Below, piece by piece: positions 1 through 6,387 of a stretch of DNA of 14,102 bases. Within the stretch, counting starts at the first letter, position 1, and each line of letters starts with the position of its first letter. The notes below the pieces were generated by a model. It was not told the DNA's origin. It searched no databases and saw only the letters and a program-made list of their open reading frames with translations. Location of the stretch: assembly GCA_009775705.1 (NCBI GenBank), contig VSQE01000064.1, positions 1-14,102 of the forward strand, read 5' to 3'. The DNA is from Prevotellamassilia sp. (lineage in GTDB: Bacteria > Bacteroidota > Bacteroidia > Bacteroidales > Bacteroidaceae). A program made the translations under genes and the position numbers.

Positions 1-2
1 AA

Positions 3-35
3 AATCCCCTGTAAATCAAGGATTTACAGGGGATT
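3..35 (-). terminator. Intrinsic terminator after tRNA-Ser
   Basis: A perfect 15-bp inverted repeat (arms 3-17 and 21-35, 3-base loop) lies 14 bases beyond the 3' end of the minus-strand tRNA. Read on the minus strand the stem is followed by TTTT (positions 4-1 on the plus strand are all A). This fits a Rho-independent terminator for the tRNA transcript. What lies beyond position 1 is unknown, so termination in the other direction cannot be judged. Confidence 0.75.
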
Positions 36-48
36 GGGATTGTTCCAA

Positions 49-136
<88 letters not shown>

Positions 137-148
137 TGAAAGACGAGG

Positions 149-178
149 CAAAGTTACAAATTTTTTCCAAAATGCAAA
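149..178 (-). promoter_or_regulatory. Bacteroidetes-type promoter of tRNA-Ser
   Basis: On the minus strand TTTG (178-175) is followed, after 18 bases, by TAACTTTG (156-149). This is close to the TTTG/TAnnTTTG promoter known for the Bacteroidetes primary sigma factor. Transcription would start a few bases before the mature tRNA 5' end at 136. Confidence 0.75.
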
Positions 179-191
179 ATGCCTCGTTCTT

Positions 192-797
192 TTATTTTTT
201 ATTATACCTCTTATTCAGACCTGCAATAACCTCATCCGTGATGTCCATACTCTTGTCGGCATACAGAATGTTGTCACCACTCTTGCTCAAGATCATCGAA
301 TACTTATGCGTCTTGTTATACTCGGAGAGATAGTTGTTCAGACTGTCGTGCAAAGCCTCATTGAATTTGGTCTGCTCCTCATCCAGTTCTTTCAGAGAAG
401 CCTGTCTGTACTGTTCTGCCGCCGATTCCTGCTTGGCCAAAGCTGACTGCGCATTGCGGGCCTGTTGCTCGGAGGTGTATTCGCCTTGCTGCAATTTACG
501 CTGAAACTCTGCCACATTCTTCTGCAAAGCCTCTCCCTTCTGTTTCAATGCGTTTTCCAATTTTTTCTGCTTCGCCTCAAATTTGGCTTTTCCGTCCATA
601 AAAAACTGATAATGGTTCTGCAAACTGTCCAGATCCACATAGGCAATACGGGGAGTGCCCTTTTCCGCTGCCGCTTCGGCCCGCGGAAGGCCGTTTGACT
701 TCACTTGCTTGTTCTTATCCTCACCGCATCCGGCAAAAGGAACCACGAGGGAAAGGGCCAGCAGAGCCACCGGTACATTTTTCTTTATAAACCTCAT
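192..797 (-). CDS. OmpH/Skp-family lipoprotein
   Basis: This 201-residue protein has a type II signal peptide: a basic start (MRFIKK), a hydrophobic stretch and a lipobox ending FAGC, so Cys24 should be lipidated. After a short linker, IAYVDLDSLQ at about residues 50-60 opens an OmpH/Skp-like domain. The middle (about 70-155) is rich in Lys, Glu, Gln and Ala and should form the long coiled-coil arms that hold unfolded outer-membrane proteins. In this family the role is periplasmic chaperone for OMP biogenesis. A soluble Skp has a type I signal, so lipid anchoring here is notable. An in-frame start at 869 exists, but ATG 797 directly begins the signal peptide and sits 4 bases after the stop of the upstream 67-residue gene, so the two are probably co-transcribed. 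The family call is good; the exact client role is inference. Confidence 0.88.
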   Translation of the reverse strand: MRFIKKNVPVALLALSLVVPFAGCGEDKNKQVKSNGLPRAEAAAEKGTPRIAYVDLDSLQNHYQFFMDGKAKFEAKQKKLENALKQKGEALQKNVAEFQRKLQQGEYTSEQQARNAQSALAKQESAAEQYRQASLKELDEEQTKFNEALHDSLNNYLSEYNKTHKYSMILSKSGDNILYADKSMDITDEVIAGLNKRYNKK

Positions 798-801
798 ATT
801 C

Positions 802-1005
802 TTATTTTTTTCGTTCCTGAATTTTCTTTCTGTCAGTACGTCGTTCACTTGCATCCATAGACTGGGCACAATGAATGCCTCTGCGATTCAGTTCTTTGTT
901 TCCGTCCACATGGGTATGTACAAACCGTTTGCCGGCAAACAGACGAACACAAAGAAGAACCATAGCCAAAGCTACAAGACCGAGGGGTACCAAAAGATTT
1001 TCCAT
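802..1005 (-). CDS. Small single-pass membrane protein
   Basis: A 67-residue protein. Residues about 4-24 (LLVPLGLVALAMVLLCVRLF) form one transmembrane helix. The rest is a short hydrophilic tail with the stretch HTHVDGNKELNRRG, a lone Cys near residue 46 and a very basic C-terminus. I do not recognise a function; from memory, proteins with this kind of HVxGN...RGIxC tail occur in other Bacteroidales. It is preferred over the overlapping plus-strand ORF at 655-1071 because it makes a coherent membrane protein, sits 18 bases after a TAnnTTTG element (1023-1030), and ends 4 bases before the OmpH lipoprotein start. The tight spacing suggests a two-gene operon and a possible envelope role, but that is inference only. 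Confidence 0.7.
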   Translation of the reverse strand: MENLLVPLGLVALAMVLLCVRLFAGKRFVHTHVDGNKELNRRGIHCAQSMDASERRTDRKKIQERKK

Positions 1006-1022
1006 CCATTATATTTAGGATG

Positions 1023-1030
1023 CAAAATTA
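1023..1030 (-). promoter_or_regulatory. -7 element for the 67-residue/OmpH operon
   Basis: TAATTTTG on the minus strand matches TAnnTTTG and lies 18 bases upstream of ATG 1005. No clear TTTG -33 element is found at the usual spacing; only a TTTA in an AT-rich stretch is near. The leader would be very short, about 10 bases. Confidence 0.45.
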
Positions 1031-1092
1031 GCAATAAATCCCTATATAAACGGGTATTTCAAATAATTTAATAGCTTTCCTATTTTAAATCC

Positions 1093-1130
1093 GAATATAG
1101 GGAACCGCACAACTGCAATTCCCTATATTC
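1093..1130 (-). terminator. Inverted repeat downstream of nagA, possible terminator
   Basis: GAATATAGGGAA (1093-1104) and TTCCCTATATTC (1119-1130) form a perfect 12-bp stem with a 14-base loop, 27 bases beyond the nagA stop. On the minus strand the stem is followed by a T-rich but broken tail rather than a clean U-run. It could therefore be a weak terminator, an mRNA 3'-end stabiliser or a protein-binding dyad. A further copy of the core CCCTATAT lies at 1040-1047. Confidence 0.45.
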
Positions 1131-1156
1131 AGGCACTTCTATATTGTATTACCTTA

Positions 1157-2311
1157 TTATAACTCAGACCGTACGATACGCCCCATCTGCATGACGAAGG
1201 TGAGTTGCTGCTCTGCGTCAAACATGATGATATCGGCATCCTTGCCTCTTTCGAGCGATCCTTTCCGGTCATAGATTCCCATAATGCGGGCAGGCGTCTC
1301 GCTGGCCATACGACAGGCATCCGCCATAGGTATGCCGGCTTGCTGCACACAGGTGCGCACGAGGCGGTCCATCGTAGCAATGCTACCGGCCAATGCCGAA
1401 CGGTCTGCCAACTTGCACACCCCGTCTTCCAGCACTACGCGAGGATCAAACGCCACATCGGCACTGCTGGCGGCACATCCCAGCGCATCGGTCACCAAGG
1501 CTGTACGCTCCACACCTTTGATCTGATAGACCATTCGCAACATAACGGGAGGTACATGAATTCCGTCTGCAATGACCTCTACCGTCATGTCCTTTTCTGC
1601 CAGAATACTTTCAACGGTTCCCGCCTCCTTGAACTCACGATTTTTATAGACCACGGGCATTGCATTGTAAAAATGCGTGGCATGCGTCATTCCTGCCTCA
1701 TAAGCGGCCTTGACCTCGGCATACTTCGCACGCGTATGTCCTATGCTGGGCAGCACACCATGCTTGCGGCAGCTCTTGATAAAATCGATAGAGCCTTCCA
1801 GTTCGGGGGCTTCGTCCCATCGTTTGAGACAGGGCGACTTGTCCAGCAAAGGTTCGTATTCCGAAGCCACTGGTGCCTTGATCCATTCGGGAATCTGCGC
1901 ACCGGCCTGTGCCGGATTAAAATACGGTCCTTCCAGATGCAACCCCATAATGGGGCTGTCAGGTTCGTCCATAAGCCTTTGACAGGTTTCGACAGCCTGC
2001 TCGATCATGGGAATGGTAGAAGAGGAAAGCGTAGGAAAAATAGCAGTAGTTCCGTAATGCAAGTGTGCCTCCACCGCCGTGCGGAACGCTTCTTCCGTGC
2101 CTTCCATAAAGTCACGTCCACCGCCGCCGTGCACGTGCATCTCTATGCCCCCAGGCACAATGTCACAGCCCTTTGCATCAATAATCTCGGCATCCGACAA
2201 AGGAAGATCACAATTGGAGACCTCAACAATCTTGTTGCCCTTCACAATGACCGATCCGCCTTCCAGCCATCCGGCCGGTGTCAGGATTCTTCCGTTTACA
2301 ATTTGCTTCAT
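1157..2311 (-). CDS. nagA: N-acetylglucosamine-6-phosphate deacetylase
   Basis: NagA removes acetate from GlcNAc-6-phosphate in the cytoplasm to give glucosamine-6-phosphate, feeding amino-sugar breakdown and cell-wall recycling. The 384-residue length is normal. Amidohydrolase landmarks are visible: the HxH metal motif at His59/His61 (EMHVHGGGG), LHLEGPY with Glu127, IGHTRA with His192, THFYNAM with His210/His213, ADGIH at 248-252, and VTDAL with the likely catalytic Asp275. I chose ATG 2311 rather than the in-frame ATG 2353 because a -7 element TATATTTG (2358-2351) overlaps the latter start. The gene is divergent from the PorE-like gene. No nagB or GlcNAc transporter is nearby, so it appears to be a lone gene. 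Confidence 0.95.
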   Translation of the reverse strand: MKQIVNGRILTPAGWLEGGSVIVKGNKIVEVSNCDLPLSDAEIIDAKGCDIVPGGIEMHVHGGGGRDFMEGTEEAFRTAVEAHLHYGTTAIFPTLSSSTIPMIEQAVETCQRLMDEPDSPIMGLHLEGPYFNPAQAGAQIPEWIKAPVASEYEPLLDKSPCLKRWDEAPELEGSIDFIKSCRKHGVLPSIGHTRAKYAEVKAAYEAGMTHATHFYNAMPVVYKNREFKEAGTVESILAEKDMTVEVIADGIHVPPVMLRMVYQIKGVERTALVTDALGCAASSADVAFDPRVVLEDGVCKLADRSALAGSIATMDRLVRTCVQQAGIPMADACRMASETPARIMGIYDRKGSLERGKDADIIMFDAEQQLTFVMQMGRIVRSEL

Positions 2312-2350
2312 ATCAAATGTGTATTTAAGGTTTAAACTCTTGTCTGTATG

Positions 2351-2358
2351 CAAATATA
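2351..2358 (-). promoter_or_regulatory. -7 element of nagA
   Basis: TATATTTG on the minus strand is an exact TAnnTTTG match, 39 bases upstream of ATG 2311. No TTTG -33 element is seen at the usual distance. It rules out the longer nagA start at 2353. Confidence 0.6.
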
Positions 2359-2402
2359 GAGATTTTTTCCGAGTGTCTGACGGCTTTCTTGGCTTTTATG
2401 TT

Positions 2403-2410
2403 TATTTTTG
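2403..2410 (+). promoter_or_regulatory. -7 element of the PorE-like gene
   Basis: TATTTTTG matches TAnnTTTG and lies 54 bases upstream of ATG 2465. It is about 45 bases from the opposing nagA -7 element, so the two genes share a compact divergent promoter region. The longer reading frame beginning at TTG 2408 starts inside this element and is not a credible translation start. Confidence 0.55.
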
Positions 2411-2464
2411 CAGTCATTACATTGTCTGAGCCATGTTCTCTTATCCACACTAAAGGAAAAATCA

Positions 2465-4534
2465 ATGTCAGCAATCCGATACATTATATATATAATCATA
2501 GGCCTGACACCTGTTCTTGCCGGATGTGGGAGCGCCGAACGTTCCCTCCGCCGCGGCGATGCGGCACTGGCCCTCGGCGAATACTGCGAAGCCGCCGCTC
2601 TCTACAAGAAAGCTTATTCGCGCACTCCGCCCTCAGAGCGCGGACAACGCGGAAAAATAGCCTACAAGATGGGCGATGCCTATCGCCGATACGGAAATAC
2701 TGCACGTGCTCTGGGAGCTTTCCGGAATGCCGAACGCTATAAATACACCGACACCCTCACCTATTTCATGGAGGGGGAACTGCTCCGGCTTTCGGGAGAC
2801 TACAAAGGGGCGAAAAAATGTTATGAGCTTTATCTGGAGCAGAATCCGGGCGATGAAGGTGCCTTGCGGGGCATCGAATCCTGCAATACGGCACCGGCCA
2901 TCAAAGAACGGGGATCCGCCTACACGGTTAAACTGGAACGGCTGTTCGGAGGAAGCCGCTCCGACTACGCACCGGCCTTCATGGGCGAGGATGCGGAACA
3001 ACTGTATTTCACCACCAACCGGCCACAGGTAACGGGAGATGAACTCAGCGGCATCACCGGTCTGAAAAACGGCGACATTTACTTCTCCAAAAAGGACGAG
3101 AAGGGCCGCTGGAAAATGCCGGAAGCAGTTGAAGGCGGTATCAATACGGAATTCGACGAAGGGGCCTGTTCCTTCAGCGCAGATGGTAAGACAATGTACC
3201 TTACCGTATGCCGCACCGACCCGCAATATCCCCGTATGGCAGAAATCTGGACCTCCAACCGTACGGACGCCAGTTGGGCCAAGCCTCAACAACTGAAACT
3301 GACAGCCGATACTCTTTCATCATACGCCCATCCGGCGGCATCGCCCGATGGCCGATGGCTGTACTTTACGTCAGACATGCCCGGAGGGTACGGCGGTCTG
3401 GACCTCTGGCGTGTGCCGATCGGCACCCACGGCCTCGGAGCCATCGAGAATCTGGGTCCCGACATCAATACTGAGGGAAACGAGGTCTTTCCTGCATTCC
3501 GTCCGTCGGGAGAACTTTATTTCTCTTCGGACGGCCGCACGCCGTCCATGGGCGGACTGGACTTGTACCGGGCTACGGAAGATACCATAACCGGCAAATG
3601 GCAGGTAGAGCATCTGCCGGCTCCCATGAACTCCAACGCCGATGATTTCGGCATCACGTTCGAGGGATTGCACAACAAAGGCTTCTTCTCGTCCAACCGC
3701 ACTACCGGCGGCCGGGGGTGGGACAAGATTTTCTCTTTCTCCTATCCCGAAGTATTACAAACCGTGAAGGGATGGGTGTACGAGCAGGACGGCTACGAAC
3801 TGCCCGAAGCACAGGTCTACATGGTGGGAAACGACGGAACGAACCTCAAACTCAGCGTCCGCACAGACGGATCCTTTGAAGAGCCCGTCTCGCCCGATGT
3901 GGACTATCTATTCCTCGCTACCTGCAAGGGTTTTCTGAATGTGCGCAACCAGCTGCATGCCGACACCATGGAGACAGAACATCAGTATGTACTCCAATTC
4001 CCGCTCCCGAACATCAGCATTCCGGTGTTGGTAAGAAACGTGTTCTACGAATTTGACAAGGCCGACCTGACCGCCAATTCCGTCGAGGCATTGGACCGCC
4101 TGACCAGACTTCTGAAAGAGAATCCGAACGTCACGATCGAGTTGAGCGCACACTGCGACTATCGCGGCAATGACGACTACAACGAACGCCTGTCCCAGCG
4201 ACGGGCCGAAAGCGTGGTGAACTACCTCCGGGAACACGGTATCGAGGCAGACCGCCTGACCGCCAAGGGCTACGGAGAGAAACAGCCGAAGACGGTCAAC
4301 AAAAAACTGACCGAAACCTATCCTTTCCTGCACGAGAACGACACGCTCACCGAAGCATACATCCTGAAACTGCCGGCCGAACAACAGGAAATATGCAACG
4401 CTCTGAACCGCCGTACCGAGTTCCGCGTACTCCGCACTACCTACGGCCTTTTTGACGAAAAGGGCAATCTGAAACCCGGAGCATTACAGCCTCCCGTCCG
4501 TAGCGGAAAGGAACAGGAGGACGAAGAACTCTGA
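2465..4534 (+). CDS. PorE-like TPR/PD40/OmpA lipoprotein
   Basis: A 689-residue envelope protein. The signal peptide ends in the lipobox LAGC, so Cys21 is probably lipidated. Residues about 28-140 are TPR-like helices (GDYKGAKKCYELYLEQNPGD). Residues about 167-425 hold five PD40-type propeller blades with YFTTNR, YFTSDMPGGYGG and YFSSDG signatures. Residues about 433-490 look like a carboxypeptidase-regulatory fold. The C-terminus is an OmpA-like peptidoglycan-binding domain: FYEFDKADL at 527-535, then Asp565 and Arg580 spaced like E. coli OmpA D271/R286, with an insertion before NRRTEFRV. This order matches Porphyromonas gingivalis PorE (PG1058), a lipoprotein tied to type IX secretion. No other T9SS gene is in the window, so here I infer only an outer-membrane to peptidoglycan anchoring role. 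It is followed 26 bases later by nhaC. Confidence 0.85.
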   Translation: MSAIRYIIYIIIGLTPVLAGCGSAERSLRRGDAALALGEYCEAAALYKKAYSRTPPSERGQRGKIAYKMGDAYRRYGNTARALGAFRNAERYKYTDTLTYFMEGELLRLSGDYKGAKKCYELYLEQNPGDEGALRGIESCNTAPAIKERGSAYTVKLERLFGGSRSDYAPAFMGEDAEQLYFTTNRPQVTGDELSGITGLKNGDIYFSKKDEKGRWKMPEAVEGGINTEFDEGACSFSADGKTMYLTVCRTDPQYPRMAEIWTSNRTDASWAKPQQLKLTADTLSSYAHPAASPDGRWLYFTSDMPGGYGGLDLWRVPIGTHGLGAIENLGPDINTEGNEVFPAFRPSGELYFSSDGRTPSMGGLDLYRATEDTITGKWQVEHLPAPMNSNADDFGITFEGLHNKGFFSSNRTTGGRGWDKIFSFSYPEVLQTVKGWVYEQDGYELPEAQVYMVGNDGTNLKLSVRTDGSFEEPVSPDVDYLFLATCKGFLNVRNQLHADTMETEHQYVLQFPLPNISIPVLVRNVFYEFDKADLTANSVEALDRLTRLLKENPNVTIELSAHCDYRGNDDYNERLSQRRAESVVNYLREHGIEADRLTAKGYGEKQPKTVNKKLTETYPFLHENDTLTEAYILKLPAEQQEICNALNRRTEFRVLRTTYGLFDEKGNLKPGALQPPVRSGKEQEDEEL

Positions 4535-4560
4535 TTTTATCTCACCTTATCTCCCACTCC

Positions 4561-5859
4561 ATGCGTCCTCATCGAAAACGCCCCCGCCGGTACGGCATTC
4601 TGGCCATTAGCCCGCTATTCGTTCTGGCAGCCCTATTTCTCGGATTCAGCCTGCACTTGGGCGACTTCTCACGCGTTCCCCTGCTCATCATTTTTTCCGC
4701 CACGTCCATTTACGCCCTTTTCATCACACGCGGCTATCCGGCAGAAGAACGCATCACCCGTTTCTCACGGGGAGCCGGTTCCCCCAACCTGCTCCTGATG
4801 ATATGGATATTCGTCATGGCCGGCGCATTCGCCAAGTCGGCCAAAGACATGGGAGCCATTTCCGCCACCGTCGACCTGACCCTCCGGCTACTCCCTCCGG
4901 AAATGCTCCTGGCCGGCATCTTCATTGCCGCCTGCTTCATTTCCCTCTCCATCGGAACCTCCGTAGGCACCATTGTCGCTTTGGTCCCCGTAGCCACCGG
5001 TCTGGCCGACAAGACCGGCACCGCCATTCCTCTGCTGGTTGCCGCCACCGTAGGCGGAGCCCTTTTCGGCGACAACCTGTCGTTCATATCGGACACCACC
5101 ATTGCCGCCACACGCTCCGTAGAGTGCCGGCAAAGCGACAAGTTCAAAGTCAACCTCCAGATTGTGCTTCCGGCAGCTGTCATAACATTCATCATCTACC
5201 TGATAATGGGACAGAATACAGCAACCGTCCCTGCCGTTTCCGACATCAGTCTGCTGAAAGTTCTCCCCTACCTCATCGTCCTGCTCATGGCTGTCACCGG
5301 CTGCAACGTACTGATCGTGCTACTTATCGGCAACCTCCTGACGGGTTGCATCGGGATGGCCACAGGCAGCTACGATCTGAACGGATGGACCAGTTCGATG
5401 ACCTCGGGCATCGGCGGCATGTCCGAACTGATCCTCATCACCATGCTGGCCGGAGGATTGCTGGAACTGATCCGCACGGGCGGAGGCATCGCCTACCTCA
5501 TCCGTCTTCTCATCCGCCGCGTCCACAGCAAACGGGGTGCGGAATACTGCATCGCTGCACTGGTCAGTGTCACCAATCTCTGCACGGCCAACAACACCGT
5601 TGCCATCCTCACTACCGGCGGACTGGCCAAGGATATTTGCGAAAAATACGGCATAGACAAGCGGAAATGCGCCAGCCTGCTCGACACATTCTCCTGCTGC
5701 GTACAGGGGCTGCTGCCATACGGAGCCCAGCTGCTCATCGCCGGCGGCATGGCCGGCATCAGTCCCGTAGCAATCATTCCCAGCCTTTACTATCCGATGA
5801 TTATGGGCACGGCTGCCCTGCTGGCCATCGGACTCCGGTTTCCCCGGAAATACAGCTGA
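4561..5859 (+). CDS. NhaC-family Na+/H+ antiporter
   Basis: A 432-residue, strongly hydrophobic inner-membrane protein with about 10-12 membrane segments after a very basic N-terminus (RPHRKRPRR). The diagnostic stretch is GDNLSFISDTTIAATR at residues 170-185, which resembles the GDxxSPxSDTT motif of NhaC-type antiporters. A second conserved-looking half contains LCTANNTVAI (340-349) and DTFSCCVQGLLPYGAQ (375-390). Such proteins exchange Na+ for H+, though some relatives carry organic ions, so the substrate is not proven. The start lies 26 bases after the PorE-like stop with no visible promoter between, suggesting co-transcription. Downstream is a long gap facing the convergent fucosidase gene, with no strong terminator immediately after the stop. 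Confidence 0.9.
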   Translation: MRPHRKRPRRYGILAISPLFVLAALFLGFSLHLGDFSRVPLLIIFSATSIYALFITRGYPAEERITRFSRGAGSPNLLLMIWIFVMAGAFAKSAKDMGAISATVDLTLRLLPPEMLLAGIFIAACFISLSIGTSVGTIVALVPVATGLADKTGTAIPLLVAATVGGALFGDNLSFISDTTIAATRSVECRQSDKFKVNLQIVLPAAVITFIIYLIMGQNTATVPAVSDISLLKVLPYLIVLLMAVTGCNVLIVLLIGNLLTGCIGMATGSYDLNGWTSSMTSGIGGMSELILITMLAGGLLELIRTGGGIAYLIRLLIRRVHSKRGAEYCIAALVSVTNLCTANNTVAILTTGGLAKDICEKYGIDKRKCASLLDTFSCCVQGLLPYGAQLLIAGGMAGISPVAIIPSLYYPMIMGTAALLAIGLRFPRKYS

Positions 5860-6016
5860 GACCTTTTTTCCAAAAAAAGAAAGATAAGGAATTGAAATCT
5901 GAAAAGACTGACTCTTCATTGTATAATGGGACCGATGGACACCGATACAACATATCACCATGCAGAAGTATGTTCCTGAATGCAAAACCACTATTAATAA
6001 ATACCACAAATAATAT

Positions 6017-6079
6017 ATGGCATATTATTCAGAAACGATACAAGAGGAAGAACTCAAAAACAATGTAGGTAAAGAATGA
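6017..6079 (+). pseudogene. 20-codon ORF, possible gene-start remnant
   Basis: ATG 6017 to TGA 6079 reads MAYYSETIQEEELKNNVGKE, which looks like a natural protein N-terminus: hydrophilic, helix-forming, rich in Glu and Lys. In the same frame a 17-codon ORF (ATG 5960, stop 6011-6013) ends three bases before it. Both are isolated, with no domain following in any frame that I can read. The stretch vaguely recalls N-termini of Bacteroidetes DNA-methylase-like proteins, but I cannot support that assignment. Chance is a real alternative. Confidence 0.2.
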
Positions 6080-6142
6080 TTCTCGGGAGCGAACAGATAA
6101 AGGGGGAAATGAAATTCCGCTTTCACAGAATACCTATAAAAC

Positions 6143-6203
6143 TTTTACAAGGCGTGTAAAACTTTTTACATGCCTTGTAAAAGTTTTTACACGCCTTGTA
6201 AAA
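6143..6203. repeat. Three 19-bp palindromes in 21-bp register
   Basis: Three units at 6143-6161, 6164-6182 and 6185-6203 share perfect 7-bp arms TTTTACA / TGTAAAA around a 5-bp centre (AGGCG, TGCCT, CGCCT). They repeat at exactly 21 bp. Unit 3 is the exact reverse complement of unit 1; unit 2 differs by one base. In RNA, unit 1 could also pair with unit 2 or unit 3 in long hairpins. The array lies between convergent genes, so it may be a bidirectional terminator, an interspersed palindromic element or an operator-like protein-binding array. Confidence 0.85.
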
Positions 6204-6290
6204 AAAACGGCGGAATATTTCTATTTCCCAGTCCGCCCGATAGACATACTCTACAAAAAAGTTTACCGGACCGTAATATTAGAAAGTAAA

Positions 6291-6331
6291 ACAGACGGCT
6301 GTAGTCCTGCATGACAAGGAACAACCGTCTG
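6291..6331 (-). terminator. Intrinsic terminator of the fucosidase gene
   Basis: On the minus strand CAGACGGTTGT (6331-6321) pairs with ACAGCCGTCTG (6302-6292), 10 of 11 positions, and is followed by TTTTACTTTCT. It lies about 57 bases past the fucosidase stop. Stem plus U-rich tail fits Rho-independent termination. Confidence 0.7.
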
Positions 6332-6387
6332 ATAACTTTCCGGGACACAACCCGATGGTCTATACTTTTATTTCCTGTTTTCGCATC

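Larger units (their letters stand above)
5860..6387. other. 528-base gap between convergent genes
   Basis: No convincing full gene on either strand. From the left it contains a weak A/T-only hairpin just after the nhaC stop, an AT-rich stretch with two tiny ORFs in the same frame (5960-6013 and 6017-6079), the triple palindrome array (6143-6203), and the fucosidase terminator (6291-6331). The longer plus-strand frame covering 4803-6068 is only a shadow of nhaC that happens to run on. The A+T richness differs from the GC-rich flanking genes and could mark decayed sequence or an untranslated RNA. Confidence 0.6.

Noticed and set aside
655..1071. Plus-strand ORF of 138 codons
   Set aside because: Antisense to the OmpH lipoprotein and the 67-residue membrane protein, both of which have better start, spacing and promoter evidence.
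1205..2335. Plus-strand ORF of 376 codons opposite nagA
   Set aside because: Antisense shadow of a clearly real, motif-complete nagA; no recognisable domain.
2408..2464. Upstream extension of the PorE-like protein from a TTG start
   Set aside because: The TTG lies inside the -7 promoter element, and the extension would precede a well-formed lipoprotein signal peptide.
4803..6068. Long plus-strand ORF of 421 codons rich in His, Arg and Pro
   Set aside because: It is an out-of-frame shadow of nhaC with low-complexity composition and no domain; it simply runs into the AT-rich gap.
6143..6203. Possible short CRISPR array
   Set aside because: The units are palindromes separated by only 2 bases, with no spacers and no cas genes nearby.
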